From Aurantimicrobium minutum (GTDB lineage Bacteria; Actinomycetota; Actinomycetes; Actinomycetales; Microbacteriaceae): a stretch of 64,000 nucleotides of DNA. The translations under genes were made by a program, and so were the position numbers. Positions 37,536-45,915 of this stretch are shown in pieces. The notes under the pieces were generated by a model that saw nothing but the letters and a program-made list of their open reading frames with translations, searched no databases and was not told the origin of the DNA. Location: positions 620,001 to 684,000 of the forward strand of contig NZ_JARXXV010000001.1 of NCBI RefSeq assembly GCF_029893825.1, written 5' to 3'. Positions within the stretch are counted from its first letter, which is position 1. The number at the start of each line of letters is the position of its first letter.

Positions 37536-38060
37536 CTAGAGCGTGACGAGAGTGTGAATATCACGCCCTGCAAGTCTTTCACGACCGCCAAGAGCTTCCA
37601 GTTCAAGCACCACTGCAATACCGGCAACTTCCCAGCCAGCACGCTCAATCAAAGACACCGAGGCACCGATGGTGCCCCCAGTGGCCAGTACGTCATCGAG
37701 GACGAGAACTCGAGAACCAGCAGGTAAAGATGCGGGGTTCACCTCGAGGGTGGCAGAGCCATATTCCAAGTCATAGGTTTCACCGATGATGTCGCCTGGA
37801 AGCTTTCCACCCTTGCGAATAGGAAGAACACCAACACCGCCATCAATGGCTGCGGCAGCAGCCAGTAGGAATCCACGGGCTTCCAATCCAGCAACGGCAT
37901 CGAACTTTCCCACGAAAGGCTCAATCAAGCCATCCACAACGGCCCGAAAGGATTCACCGTGAGCAAAAACCGGGGTTAAGTCGCGAAAGAGAATGCCCTC
38001 GGAGGGGAAGTTAGGAACCGTCAGCATGCGCCGCATGACAACATCGGTAGCGTTACTCAT
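37536..38060 (-). CDS. apt: Adenine phosphoribosyltransferase
   Basis: Apt salvages adenine to AMP with PRPP. The 174-residue type-I PRTase has the PRPP loop VLVLDDVLATGGT and the N-terminal hood FPSEGILFRDLTPVF. ARGFLLA and PIRKGGKLPG are also as expected. The ATG is 6 nt after TAGGCT, so the mRNA is predicted to be leaderless. The promoter is part of a perfect palindrome shared with the divergent DUF6328 gene. Confidence 0.96.
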   Translation of the reverse strand: MSNATDVVMRRMLTVPNFPSEGILFRDLTPVFAHGESFRAVVDGLIEPFVGKFDAVAGLEARGFLLAAAAAIDGGVGVLPIRKGGKLPGDIIGETYDLEYGSATLEVNPASLPAGSRVLVLDDVLATGGTIGASVSLIERAGWEVAGIAVVLELEALGGRERLAGRDIHTLVTL

Positions 38061-38066
38061 AATTCG

Positions 38067-38080
38067 AGCCTAGCTAGGCT
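38067..38080. promoter_or_regulatory. Perfect palindrome carrying divergent -10 boxes (apt and DUF6328)
   Basis: AGCCTAGCTAGGCT is a 14-bp perfect palindrome in the 27-bp gap between two divergent genes. TAGGCT on the minus strand ends 6 nt before the apt ATG. TAGGCT on the plus strand ends 7 nt before the DUF6328 ATG. Both mRNAs would be leaderless, and their promoter cores overlap. Confidence 0.55.
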
Positions 38081-38087
38081 TGAGGCT

Positions 38088-38585
38088 ATGCCGAACACCG
38101 CGATAGAAAATGTTGATCCTGAGCTGAGCGAATCTGAGTATGCACGTCTCGAGCGTCGCTGGAATGAGCAGCTCAGTGAACTGCGTGTAACGCAGGCAGG
38201 AACGCAGATCATGATGGGCTTTTTACTCACCCTGAGCTTCCAACCTGCATTCCAAACCATCAGTGTGGTGGAGCGCAACCTATACCTCAGCTTGGTGATC
38301 GCAGCGACTTTGGCAACTGTTCTTGCCATTGCACCGGTCAGTCTTCACAGAACACTCTTCGCACGCCCCGGCGCCAAAATAAGAGTCGTCTCCATCACCC
38401 AGGTTTTCTTGCGCCTCACCCTGATTTTGGTGGGCATCGTTCTCTCTGGAACGGTTGCCCTCATTTTCAACGTGGTGCTGGGCAATACTGCCAGCCTGAT
38501 TGGTGGAGTGTGCGCCGCAGTAGGCATTGCAGCAGTGTGGTTAGCACTACCACTTGGCGTGCGACGCACACTCAAGAAGAACTAG
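38088..38585 (+). CDS. DUF6328 membrane protein
   Basis: A 165-residue protein with a charged N-terminal 45 residues (RLERRWNEQLSELRVTQAGTQIMMGFL), then four membrane helices of about 20 residues each. The RVTQAGTQ signature is typical of the family, which is largely actinobacterial and uncharacterised. The segment VSLHRTLFARPGAK lies in the loop between helices 2 and 3. It ends with a Lys-rich tail (RRTLKKN). The function is unknown. Confidence 0.82.
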   Translation: MPNTAIENVDPELSESEYARLERRWNEQLSELRVTQAGTQIMMGFLLTLSFQPAFQTISVVERNLYLSLVIAATLATVLAIAPVSLHRTLFARPGAKIRVVSITQVFLRLTLILVGIVLSGTVALIFNVVLGNTASLIGGVCAAVGIAAVWLALPLGVRRTLKKN

Positions 38586-38603
38586 TTCTTTCTTAAGAAC
38601 TAG
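38582..38603. terminator. Bidirectional terminator hairpin
   Basis: CTAGTTCTT and AAGAACTAG form a perfect 9-bp stem with a 4-nt loop. It includes the stop codons of both converging genes (DUF6328 and aspA). No long T-run. Confidence 0.6.
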
Positions 38604-40102
38604 GCGTCCATTCCTGAGATCTTCGCGGGCGAGAGCTCGCGCAGAACATCTTCTTTAGTCATTAGGCCTGCTTCAACAACCAGGTCTGCCACGGGGCGAC
38701 CAGTCTTGAGGGCTTGTTTAGCCAACTCTGCAGCGGGACCGTAACCAATGAAGGGGATCAGGGCAGTGATTACACCCACGCTCGAGGCAACCATGCCTTC
38801 TAGGCGCTCCACGTTGGCCGTGATGCCGACAACACAGTTCACGCGTAGCGTCATGCAGGCTTGGGCAAGCCAGCTGATGCCCTGCAGAAGGGAGTAGGCG
38901 ATAACAGGTTCAAACGCGTTGAGCTGAAGCTGACCACCCTCTGCCGCCATTGTCACGGTGACATCGTTACCGGCGATGGCATAGGCAACCTGACTCACAG
39001 CTTCAGGAATAACAGGGTTGACCTTGCCGGGCATGATGGAAGAACCTGCCTGCTGGGCAGGAAGGTTAATTTCACCCAAACCAGCTTGTGGGCCAGAAGA
39101 CAGCAGACGTAAGTCGTTGCTGATTTTGGACAGCTTGATTGCCGAACGCTTGAGGGTTCCGGAGAAGCTCATGAAACCACCGGCGTCACTGGTTGCCTCA
39201 ATGAGGTCGGGTGCGCTGGTGATGTCAAGACCAGAAATAGCAGCCAGGTGTCGAACGGCGGCCTCGCGGTAGCGAGGATCAGCTGTAATACCGGTACCAA
39301 TTGCGGTAGCACCGAGGTTGATTTCACTGAGCATCCACACGGTCTCGGTAAGACGGTCATAGTCTTCACCGAGGGTGGTGCCAAAGCCGTGGAACTCTTG
39401 TCCCAGGGTCATCGGAACTGCGTCCTGCATCTGGGTGCGGCCCACTTTGAGAATGTGCTTGAACTCTTCACCCTTCGCGTTAAAGGCTTCGCGGAGCAAG
39501 TCCAATTCTTTGAGCAGGTGTGGCAGTGCAAACGCGAGCGATAGCTTCACCGCAGTGGGGTAGGTGTCATTGGTGGACTGTGACTTGTTCACGTCATCAA
39601 TGGGGTGCATGTGCTCATACGCACCCTTTGCGTGACCCATGATTTCGAGGCAACGGTTGGCAATCACTTCGTTGGCGTTCATGTTGGTGCTGGTTCCAGC
39701 ACCACCTTGAATAACACCAACGACGAACTGTTCGTGCCATGAGCCATCAATGATTTCCTGGCAGACGCGGTCAATGATGTCGGCCTTGTGCTGGTCCAGT
39801 ACACCGATCTCCGCATTGGCGCGAGCAGCAGCCTGCTTAACACATGCCAGTGCCACAATCAGCTCAGGGAATACCGAGATAGGGCGCTTAGCTATGGGGA
39901 AGTTTTCGAGAGCACGTGCGGTGTGAACACCCCAGTATGCATCTGCTGGAACCTGCATGGCTCCGAGAGAGTCTGTCTCAGTGCGTGTAGCAGCAGGTGC
40001 AATCGGCAGCTGCGCATTCCCGGAAAAGTTTCCTACACGGTCTGTTGAGGTGAGGCCAAGAGTATCGATGGGACGGGTTGACGGTGTGGTCTGTTCAGAC
40101 AC
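38600..40102 (-). CDS. aspA: Aspartate ammonia-lyase
   Basis: The 500-residue enzyme converts aspartate to fumarate and ammonia reversibly. The fumarase/aspartase signature GSSIMPGKVNPV is present, with the PVIPE continuation that marks aspartase rather than fumarase. TSTNMNANEVIANR and the STNDTYPTA segment are also typical. It carries about 35 extra N-terminal residues (rich in Ser, Thr, Ala) compared with E. coli AspA. The GTG start has GGAG 10 nt upstream. Ald and an amino-acid permease in the window suggest use of amino acids as carbon and nitrogen source. Confidence 0.93.
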   Translation of the reverse strand: MSEQTTPSTRPIDTLGLTSTDRVGNFSGNAQLPIAPAATRTETDSLGAMQVPADAYWGVHTARALENFPIAKRPISVFPELIVALACVKQAAARANAEIGVLDQHKADIIDRVCQEIIDGSWHEQFVVGVIQGGAGTSTNMNANEVIANRCLEIMGHAKGAYEHMHPIDDVNKSQSTNDTYPTAVKLSLAFALPHLLKELDLLREAFNAKGEEFKHILKVGRTQMQDAVPMTLGQEFHGFGTTLGEDYDRLTETVWMLSEINLGATAIGTGITADPRYREAAVRHLAAISGLDITSAPDLIEATSDAGGFMSFSGTLKRSAIKLSKISNDLRLLSSGPQAGLGEINLPAQQAGSSIMPGKVNPVIPEAVSQVAYAIAGNDVTVTMAAEGGQLQLNAFEPVIAYSLLQGISWLAQACMTLRVNCVVGITANVERLEGMVASSVGVITALIPFIGYGPAAELAKQALKTGRPVADLVVEAGLMTKEDVLRELSPAKISGMDA

Positions 40103-40187
40103 TAGTTATCAGCTCCATTGCTGGGTTAGGGACTTTGTGGGTCGAAACCGAGTCTAGGACTGTCGTTTGGGCGCGAACAAGGAACAC

Positions 40188-40203
40188 GTCCGACTAATCG
40201 GAC
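40188..40203. repeat. Inverted repeat upstream of aspA (candidate operator)
   Basis: GTCCGA-CTAA-TCGGAC is a 6-bp perfect inverted repeat about 85 bp before the aspA start. It lies just upstream of a candidate promoter (TTGTTC-18-TAGACT on the minus strand). T-tract orientation excludes a terminator for the aspA or ALDH strand. Confidence 0.35.
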
Positions 40204-40241
40204 AAAAAACACCGATTCTTTACAATCAGAAAAAATCTCAG

Positions 40242-41645
40242 CTAGCTCAGCTTGCGCAGCAAGCCTTTAATGAGTTTCTTTTTCGATTCCGTAAACGGTG
40301 GGAAAACCAAGGCAAGCGTTTCTGGCTTGAGTGGCTTGGACAAGATTGCCTTTTCGTGACTGAAGGTGTCGAAGGAGCGCTTGCCGCGATAGGCACCGAT
40401 ACCGCTCTCCCCCACACCTCCAAAGGGCAGACCGGGAACACTCAAGTGAATGACGGCGACATTGAATGCCAATGCCCCCGAGCTTGTCCGCTCGGTGAAT
40501 GCCCTTCTCGCGAGAGTGTTTTCACTAAACACATACAGCGCCAAAGGCTTGGACTTCGAATTGATGAAATCTATGGCATCGTCCAGATCAGTCACCGTGA
40601 TCATGGGCAAGATGGGGCCAAAGATTTCTTCCTGCATCACACCGGCATCACGCTTCACCTCTGCCAACACAGTGGGTGGAATGTAGCGCTGTGCCTTATT
40701 CGGTTTGCCATCTGCCACTACCCGGCCGTCTGCGAGGTAACCGCTGAGGCGAGCGAAGTGGTTGTCGTTAATGATGCGACCGTAATCCTCAGACTGAAGC
40801 GGGTCAGCACCATAGAGCGCTGCGATTGCAGCGACCAGATGTGCTTCAAGCTCGTGCTGAACGCTGGCGGTTGCCAGGATGTAGTCCGGCGCAACGCAGG
40901 TTTGTCCCGCATTCAAATACTTGGCCCAGGCAATGCGCTGCGCAGCAGCTTCCAAATCCACACTCTCATCGATATATATCGGTGACTTCCCACCGAGTTC
41001 GAGAGAGACCGGGGTGAGATGCTTGGCAGCTGCTTCCATCACAATTCGTGCTACGCGGCCATTGCCGGTGTAGAAAATGTGGTCATATTTCTGTTCGAGC
41101 AGCCACCCTGTTTCCTTGGCAGCCCCCTCCACTATCGCGATGGCGCGGGTGTCGAGATAGACCGGAATCAGTTTGGCTAATGCCGCCGAGGTGGCCGGTG
41201 CGAGTTCACTGGGCTTGAGCACAACAGCATTACCTGCTGCCAGTGCACCAACTAACGGCGCTAAGAGTAACTGCATGGGGTAGTTCCATGGAGCAATGAT
41301 GAGTGCAACACCGACAGGTTCGCTCACCACGAATGCCTTGGCAGGCATGACGGCAAGCGGAACACTCACCTTCTGGGGCTTCAGCCATGCCGAAAGATTC
41401 TTCAGGGCATAGTCAATATCGCCCAGAATGATGCCTATTTCGGTCAGCTGAGCTTCAGAGGAGCTCTTGCCTAAATCCTGATGGAGTGCATCCTCGAGCA
41501 CCTTCTGGTTATCTATAACGAGTTGACGAAGTGCAGTGAGCTGGTTGATCCGCCATTGACGTTTCGCGGTGAGGCCTGAGTCATAGGCTTCACGAAGAGA
41601 AGATACGAGTGCGGTGGCTTCTGACACTTTTTTCAGCGTGGTCAT
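40242..41645 (-). CDS. Aldehyde dehydrogenase (class 3-like)
   Basis: About 467 residues; catalytic Cys in AGQTCVAPDYI, general base Glu in LELGGKSP, and the C-terminal VGESGIGAYRGKRSF as in class 3 (fatty or coniferyl aldehyde) dehydrogenases. The terminal KKLIKGLLRKLS is amphipathic. It oxidises an aldehyde to the acid with NAD(P)+; the substrate is unknown. The start is set at ATG 41645; GTG 41654 is an alternative. It is the last gene of the truB-ribF-nitrilase transcript. Confidence 0.9.
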   Translation of the reverse strand: MTTLKKVSEATALVSSLREAYDSGLTAKRQWRINQLTALRQLVIDNQKVLEDALHQDLGKSSSEAQLTEIGIILGDIDYALKNLSAWLKPQKVSVPLAVMPAKAFVVSEPVGVALIIAPWNYPMQLLLAPLVGALAAGNAVVLKPSELAPATSAALAKLIPVYLDTRAIAIVEGAAKETGWLLEQKYDHIFYTGNGRVARIVMEAAAKHLTPVSLELGGKSPIYIDESVDLEAAAQRIAWAKYLNAGQTCVAPDYILATASVQHELEAHLVAAIAALYGADPLQSEDYGRIINDNHFARLSGYLADGRVVADGKPNKAQRYIPPTVLAEVKRDAGVMQEEIFGPILPMITVTDLDDAIDFINSKSKPLALYVFSENTLARRAFTERTSSGALAFNVAVIHLSVPGLPFGGVGESGIGAYRGKRSFDTFSHEKAILSKPLKPETLALVFPPFTESKKKLIKGLLRKLS

Positions 41646-41672
41646 GCCACTCACACTACGCCTGAAGCTGGC

Positions 41673-41933
41673 TTAGGTGCGCCATCTTTCCAAACGTGGA
41701 ATACCTTTAGCAGCGAGCCAACGAAAAAGTTTGGAACTGCCCTGTTCCTTCAAGGCGTTGTCCACGATCTCGAGCATCTCATCCAACGTGCAATCCGGGC
41801 CCACAAAAGCACCCTCCTGGTAACACAGCGAGCACCATGTGTCACTCAACGAGCCATCAGCTTCAGTGCCGCGGCAATCCCCGGCCTTTTTCGTGATGAG
41901 GGGCATGCCACAACTTTGACATTGAGCGGCCAT
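41673..41933 (-). CDS. Small putative zinc-ribbon protein
   Basis: An 86-residue protein. QCQSCGMPL at the N-terminus and the downstream CSLCYQEG pair form a four-cysteine zinc site of the PF12674 putative zinc-ribbon type, with further residues GPDCTLDEM. It starts 4 nt after the nitrilase stop. The function is unknown; the start is ATG 41933, where the frame opens 4 nt past the upstream stop. Confidence 0.8.
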   Translation of the reverse strand: MAAQCQSCGMPLITKKAGDCRGTEADGSLSDTWCSLCYQEGAFVGPDCTLDEMLEIVDNALKEQGSSKLFRWLAAKGIPRLERWRT

Positions 41934-41937
41934 GAAC

Positions 41938-42801
41938 TTAGTCCTTGGGGTGAACGCTGTATCGACGAAGTTCAAGTGCTGGGTTGGTGTCTCGGGCATC
42001 AATGACTGCCTGAACATTAAGCGTGGCGATAGAAACACCCAAGTTCTGACCCATGTCTGCCAAGGTTTCTCCCAGAGGAGAGACAATACGTGACATTCCA
42101 ACCGCTACCGGTGGAATTTGATCAGCACCTGCCACAAACACCATGTTCTCAATAGCGCGAGCAGAGGTCAGTGCCACCCAGTGGTGTGCTTTCTTGGGGC
42201 CTGCGATCCATTCACTGGGCATAGCTACCAGGTGAGCTCCCGCATCGACGATGCGGCGAGTGACCTCAGGAAAGCGCAGGTCGTAGCAGGTCTGCATGCC
42301 CACGGTGATGTCTTCAACCACGAAGGTTTCTGGCTCATCTGCTGCGGTTCCAGGCTGAATCCAGTCGCTTTCTTTATCTCCGAAAGCGTCATAGAGGTGA
42401 ACCTTGCGATATTTCGCAACCACCCCAGCACCTGGAAGAACAGCAACCAGGGTGTTGAAGGGGCGAGGATCTGAGCTGGTGCTCTTCTCCACCATGCCCA
42501 CGACAATGGCGACATTGACTTCATCTGCCAGTTCAGCCATTGCCTCCACGAAAGGACCCTCGAGGGTTTCAGCAAAGGTGTTCACCCAGTCGCCCAGTGC
42601 GCCACCAAAGGCAGCTGAGAACTCAGGCAGGATGACCAAGCGTGCACCGTTCTCAGTTGCAGCATGCACCAAGGCTTGAATCATGGTGATGTTATCGGCC
42701 GGGTTGGGCCCGGGGCCAAACTGCGCAACGGCGACCTTCACTCCCCCGATGTCTTGTGATTCACCCAGGTCATCGTTGGTGGTGTTAAATTCTTCGGTCA
42801 T
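41938..42801 (-). CDS. Carbon-nitrogen hydrolase (nitrilase superfamily)
   Basis: A 287-residue amidase-type enzyme. The Glu-Lys-Cys triad is visible: Glu in ILPEFSAAFG, Lys in YRKVHLYDAFG and Cys in MQTCYDLRFPE. The length and layout match omega-amidase, deaminated-glutathione amidase or NIT-type groups. Its start overlaps the ribF stop by 4 bp (ATGA). A metabolite-repair amidase is plausible but not proven. Confidence 0.88.
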   Translation of the reverse strand: MTEEFNTTNDDLGESQDIGGVKVAVAQFGPGPNPADNITMIQALVHAATENGARLVILPEFSAAFGGALGDWVNTFAETLEGPFVEAMAELADEVNVAIVVGMVEKSTSSDPRPFNTLVAVLPGAGVVAKYRKVHLYDAFGDKESDWIQPGTAADEPETFVVEDITVGMQTCYDLRFPEVTRRIVDAGAHLVAMPSEWIAGPKKAHHWVALTSARAIENMVFVAGADQIPPVAVGMSRIVSPLGETLADMGQNLGVSIATLNVQAVIDARDTNPALELRRYSVHPKD

Positions 42802-43739
42802 GAGTTCGCCAATCCAAGAATGGTGCGCGTGCGGAGGACATCGTCGTGCATTTGTTCAATCAGAGGATCGATGCCGGTGAAGGCAACCATTCCTCGAATA
42901 TGTGCAGCAAACTCAATCGTGACCTGGTGACCATAGAGGTCCAGGTTTTGATCAAGCAGGAAAGCTTCAACCGTGCGCTTGTTCACACCCTCGAACGTGG
43001 GGTTTGTGCCCACGGAGATCGCAGCGGGAAAGCGCTGACCCCCATCAAGGAACCAGCCCGCATAGACCCCATCTCCAGGGACAAGTCCAGTGGAATCCTG
43101 CGACAGGTTCGCCGTGGGGAACCCCAGTTCACGGCCTCGCTTGTGACCGTGCACAACCTCACCGCTCACCCGAGGCAAACGACCTAACAGCTGAGAAACC
43201 CGAGCAATATCGCCTTCAGCCATGAGTTCACGGATCAAAGAGGATGAGACACGAACCCCATCCAATGGCGTGACGTCATCGATGAGCACCACATCAAAAC
43301 CGAACTCTGCTGCCAGTTCCTGCAAGGTGACAACATCACCGGAGGCATGATCACCAAAGCGGAAGTCATGACCAACCAGTACAACCTGGGCGTGGAGTGC
43401 GCTCAGTAAGACGTCGGTGACAAATTCACGGGGGCTCAGCCCAGCAAGTGCAGAGTCGAATGACAGCACCAGTGCCGCTTCAACACCTTGAGCTTCAATC
43501 AGAGACAGGCGCTCTTCGGTTGACACGATGTCGGCAGGACGCTGATCTGGAGTCAACAGCGACGCTGGGTGACGATCAAACGTCACAACGGTTGGTGCAA
43601 GACCACGCTGGGAAGAAATATCTCCCAGCTGACGCAAAATCTCCACATGCCCTAAGTGGACACCATCAAACTTGCCAATTGTGACTGCACTTGGACCCCA
43701 CCCTTGTGGGACGTCAGTAACTGCATGCCAGCTGAGCAT
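42798..43739 (-). CDS. ribF: Bifunctional riboflavin kinase/FAD synthetase RibF
   Basis: The 313-residue enzyme makes FMN and then FAD. The N-terminal FMN adenylyltransferase has the GKFDGVHLGHVE nucleotidyl motif and the VGHDFRFG segment. The C-terminal kinase has GELGFPTANL-like residues (RELGFPTANLS) and GVYAGWF. Its ATG overlaps the stop of the membrane-protein gene upstream (TAATG). It is followed by a nitrilase. Confidence 0.96.
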   Translation of the reverse strand: MLSWHAVTDVPQGWGPSAVTIGKFDGVHLGHVEILRQLGDISSQRGLAPTVVTFDRHPASLLTPDQRPADIVSTEERLSLIEAQGVEAALVLSFDSALAGLSPREFVTDVLLSALHAQVVLVGHDFRFGDHASGDVVTLQELAAEFGFDVVLIDDVTPLDGVRVSSSLIRELMAEGDIARVSQLLGRLPRVSGEVVHGHKRGRELGFPTANLSQDSTGLVPGDGVYAGWFLDGGQRFPAAISVGTNPTFEGVNKRTVEAFLLDQNLDLYGHQVTIEFAAHIRGMVAFTGIDPLIEQMHDDVLRTRTILGLANS

Positions 43740-44149
43740 TAGCCAACCTCAGGGTGACGCCTGAGCCAGCGCAAACCAATAATGGGCATGATCAGCGGGA
43801 TAAAGAGATAGCCCATACCAAAGTAGGACCACACGGTGGGGTGGGCAAACAGGCTTGGCACAACCAGGCTCAGCACACCCACAATGAGCACACCCGCCAA
43901 TTCAAACCCAATCGTGATCTGTGCGATTTTGTACCACAGCGGCCCACGCGCAATCAGAGCAATCGTTGCCAGCACATAGACAACAGCGGCGAGCGCCGAG
44001 AGGCTATATGCCAAGGGCGCCTGGTCAAACTTGGCAACCAGTTGATAGAAGGATCGCCCGGTCGCCGCTAATGCCAGAACGAGATAAATGGCAATGAGAA
44101 TACGACCAGCACCAGAGCGGCGCGATGCGGGAGCAGTGGTCTCTGACAT
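43739..44149 (-). CDS. Conserved membrane protein, unknown function
   Basis: A 136-residue protein with four membrane segments (about 18-38, 48-68, 76-98 and 103-125). The N-terminal MSETTAPASRRSG is cytoplasmic by the positive-inside rule. It lies between truB and ribF, where related genomes carry membrane proteins of this type. No known motif seen. Confidence 0.75.
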   Translation of the reverse strand: MSETTAPASRRSGAGRILIAIYLVLALAATGRSFYQLVAKFDQAPLAYSLSALAAVVYVLATIALIARGPLWYKIAQITIGFELAGVLIVGVLSLVVPSLFAHPTVWSYFGMGYLFIPLIMPIIGLRWLRRHPEVG

Positions 44150-44190
44150 ATCGATACGAGTCTAGTTCTGAGAAGTTTGTGAATTTTCGC

Positions 44191-44559
44191 TTAGGCGCCT
44201 TGAATAAACCAGATCTGGCCCATGCGATAAAGCATGACGGCCACTGCCAGTTGTGCAACACCTAAAATCACTGTGCTCCAGCGGCTGCGGTCGATCAGCG
44301 CCCAGAATCCAGCACCCACGGGCAGGAAGATGGCACTGATCAAGTAGATATAAAACTCAAACAGGCTACCGGTTGGCCTATTGCCGGTTAGTGGTCCAGC
44401 AATTGCCACAGCAAGCTGAACAATGAGCAGCAATGCCACCACGCCGGCAAAGGCCATGGTGAGGTCACTGGGGCGGCGTCCCATCAAGCCCAGAGCAACG
44501 GCAAGAACACCACCGGTCACGGCAACGCCGATCTGGAGAGCAGTAAACCAATCAATCAT
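44191..44559 (-). CDS. Conserved membrane protein, unknown function
   Basis: A 122-residue protein with four membrane segments (about 5-25, 34-55, 68-90 and 95-115). The loop GRRPSDL between segments 1 and 2 is basic. It begins 6 nt after the truB stop. It shares no clear sequence similarity with the next gene, though both have four segments and similar length. Confidence 0.72.
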   Translation of the reverse strand: MIDWFTALQIGVAVTGGVLAVALGLMGRRPSDLTMAFAGVVALLLIVQLAVAIAGPLTGNRPTGSLFEFYIYLISAIFLPVGAGFWALIDRSRWSTVILGVAQLAVAVMLYRMGQIWFIQGA

Positions 44560-44565
44560 GAGAAG

Positions 44566-45501
44566 TTAAGACTTTTCTGTTTCTGTGGGGAAGTTCACCA
44601 CGACACGAGACTGATTCTTTTTGACCGTAATCAGTCCCACCAGCCTATCTTCTGGGCCAATTGCAGCGACGGGTTCTGCACTGTCTGGAAAACCTTCTAG
44701 AAATACTTTCTTCCCTTGGGAGAGCTCCAAGGCTTGTGTCTGATTCAGATCTACAACCGGGAAAATTCCCCTGGCAACATCTGCCGGGGTCAAGAGTTCT
44801 GGGGCATGCTCGAGCTTGTCCAGATCATGCGCATCTGAGACATGGAAAGAGCCAATTCGTGTTCTCCGCAGTGCCGTGAGATGTCCTCCCACGCCTAACT
44901 TGAAGCCCAAGTCTCGAGCTAATGCACGGATATATGTGCCGGAAGAACACTCCACCCTCACATCCACATCAATGAAGCCGTTTCCTGCCTCATCAACACC
45001 CCGAGAAATACCCAAAATCTCGAAAGCATGAATCGTGACAGCACGTGCCTTCAGCTCGACGCTCTCACCTTCACGAGCAAGTGCATATGCGCGTTTGCCA
45101 TCAACTTTGATGGCGCTAAACGTGCTGGGCACTTGCTCAATTTCTCCGGTGAGAGGAATGATTCCCTCAGCAATGAGCTCATCGGTGACTCGATCTAGCT
45201 GCGACTGCGGGGCAAAGCCCAGCAGATCACCCTGAGCATCATCTGTGGTGCTGGAGGAACCCAACCGTATGGTTGCAAGATATTCCTTGCTCAATCCCAC
45301 GATGAAGGTGAGCAACCTTGTCGATGACCCCAAGCCCAGAATTAATAACCCTGTTGCCATCGGGTCCAAGGTTCCGGCATGACCCACCTTGCGCGTGCCC
45401 GCTAGGCGGCGCATTCTGGCCACCGCATCATGGCTGGTGAATCCTTGTGGCTTATCAATCAACACGATGCCATTTGGTGCAGGTGTTGTAGGAGAAGCCA
45501 T
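44566..45501 (-). CDS. truB: tRNA pseudouridine-55 synthase TruB
   Basis: TruB isomerises U55 in the T-loop of tRNAs. The 311-residue protein shows the N-terminal KPQGFTSHDAV, the catalytic Asp in GHAGTLDPMATG, and the C-terminal PUA-like end. The length is slightly longer than in E. coli. The box GATAAT lies 6 nt before the ATG, so the mRNA is predicted leaderless. It is the first gene of a seven-gene operon running to the ALDH. Confidence 0.96.
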   Translation of the reverse strand: MASPTTPAPNGIVLIDKPQGFTSHDAVARMRRLAGTRKVGHAGTLDPMATGLLILGLGSSTRLLTFIVGLSKEYLATIRLGSSSTTDDAQGDLLGFAPQSQLDRVTDELIAEGIIPLTGEIEQVPSTFSAIKVDGKRAYALAREGESVELKARAVTIHAFEILGISRGVDEAGNGFIDVDVRVECSSGTYIRALARDLGFKLGVGGHLTALRRTRIGSFHVSDAHDLDKLEHAPELLTPADVARGIFPVVDLNQTQALELSQGKKVFLEGFPDSAEPVAAIGPEDRLVGLITVKKNQSRVVVNFPTETEKS

Positions 45502-45507
45502 AGGTCA

Positions 45508-45513
45508 ATTATC
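45508..45513 (-). promoter_or_regulatory. Predicted -10 box of leaderless truB
   Basis: GATAAT on the minus strand is followed by TGACCT and the ATG. No Shine-Dalgarno. Confidence 0.5.
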
Positions 45514-45544
45514 TCGGAAAGACAACAGTGCTTTCCCAAACAAA

Positions 45545-45570
45545 AAGACCACCTGGCGAGAGGTGGTCTT
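45545..45570 (-). terminator. Terminator after tRNA-Lys
   Basis: AAGACCACCT pairs with AGGTGGTCTT; the minus-strand hairpin ends in TCTTTTTG, a good T-tract. It lies 6 nt after the tRNA 3' end. Confidence 0.85.
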
Positions 45571-45575
45571 AGTGT

Positions 45576-45651
<76 letters not shown>

Positions 45652-45688
45652 AGTTGGTTCGAAATTGTGTTCCGAACCGAAGGTCAAC

Positions 45689-45716
45689 ATTATCACTCGA
45701 GAGCGAACTGGTCGAA
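45689..45716 (-). promoter_or_regulatory. Predicted promoter of tRNA-Lys
   Basis: TTCGAC (45711-45716) and GATAAT (45689-45694) on the minus strand are 16 bp apart, leaving a leader of about 30 nt before the tRNA. Confidence 0.45.
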
Positions 45717-45808
45717 TTGAGTCACTCTTCACCGTTAACAGCAGAAGAAAATCTACGAAGCTCACTCACGCCAATCTGAGGGAATCATCAGAATTTTCAA
45801 TTATTTTT

Positions 45809-45868
45809 ACGAAATCCGCACAAAAATCATAAAAAACCTTTCGATTTCGTTAGATGACTGGATAAAGT
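45809..45868 (+). promoter_or_regulatory. Predicted ald promoter with flanking inverted repeat
   Basis: TTTCGA (45839-45844) and TAAAGT (45863-45868) are 18 bp apart. The 8-mer ACGAAATC (45809-45816) recurs inverted as GATTTCGT (45843-45850), the second copy overlapping the -35. The stretch 45790-45850 is very AT-rich. An Lrp/AsnC-type (AldR) regulator could bind here; this is inference. Confidence 0.4.
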
Positions 45869-45915
45869 AGGTAGGTACTCACCCAAAGAGGCGTGAGCTC
45901 TATATAGGAGATCCC

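Noticed and set aside
40188-40203. GTCCGA hairpin as terminator
   Set aside because: The T-run precedes the stem on the minus strand and an A-run follows on the plus strand, so it cannot be a Rho-independent terminator in either useful direction.
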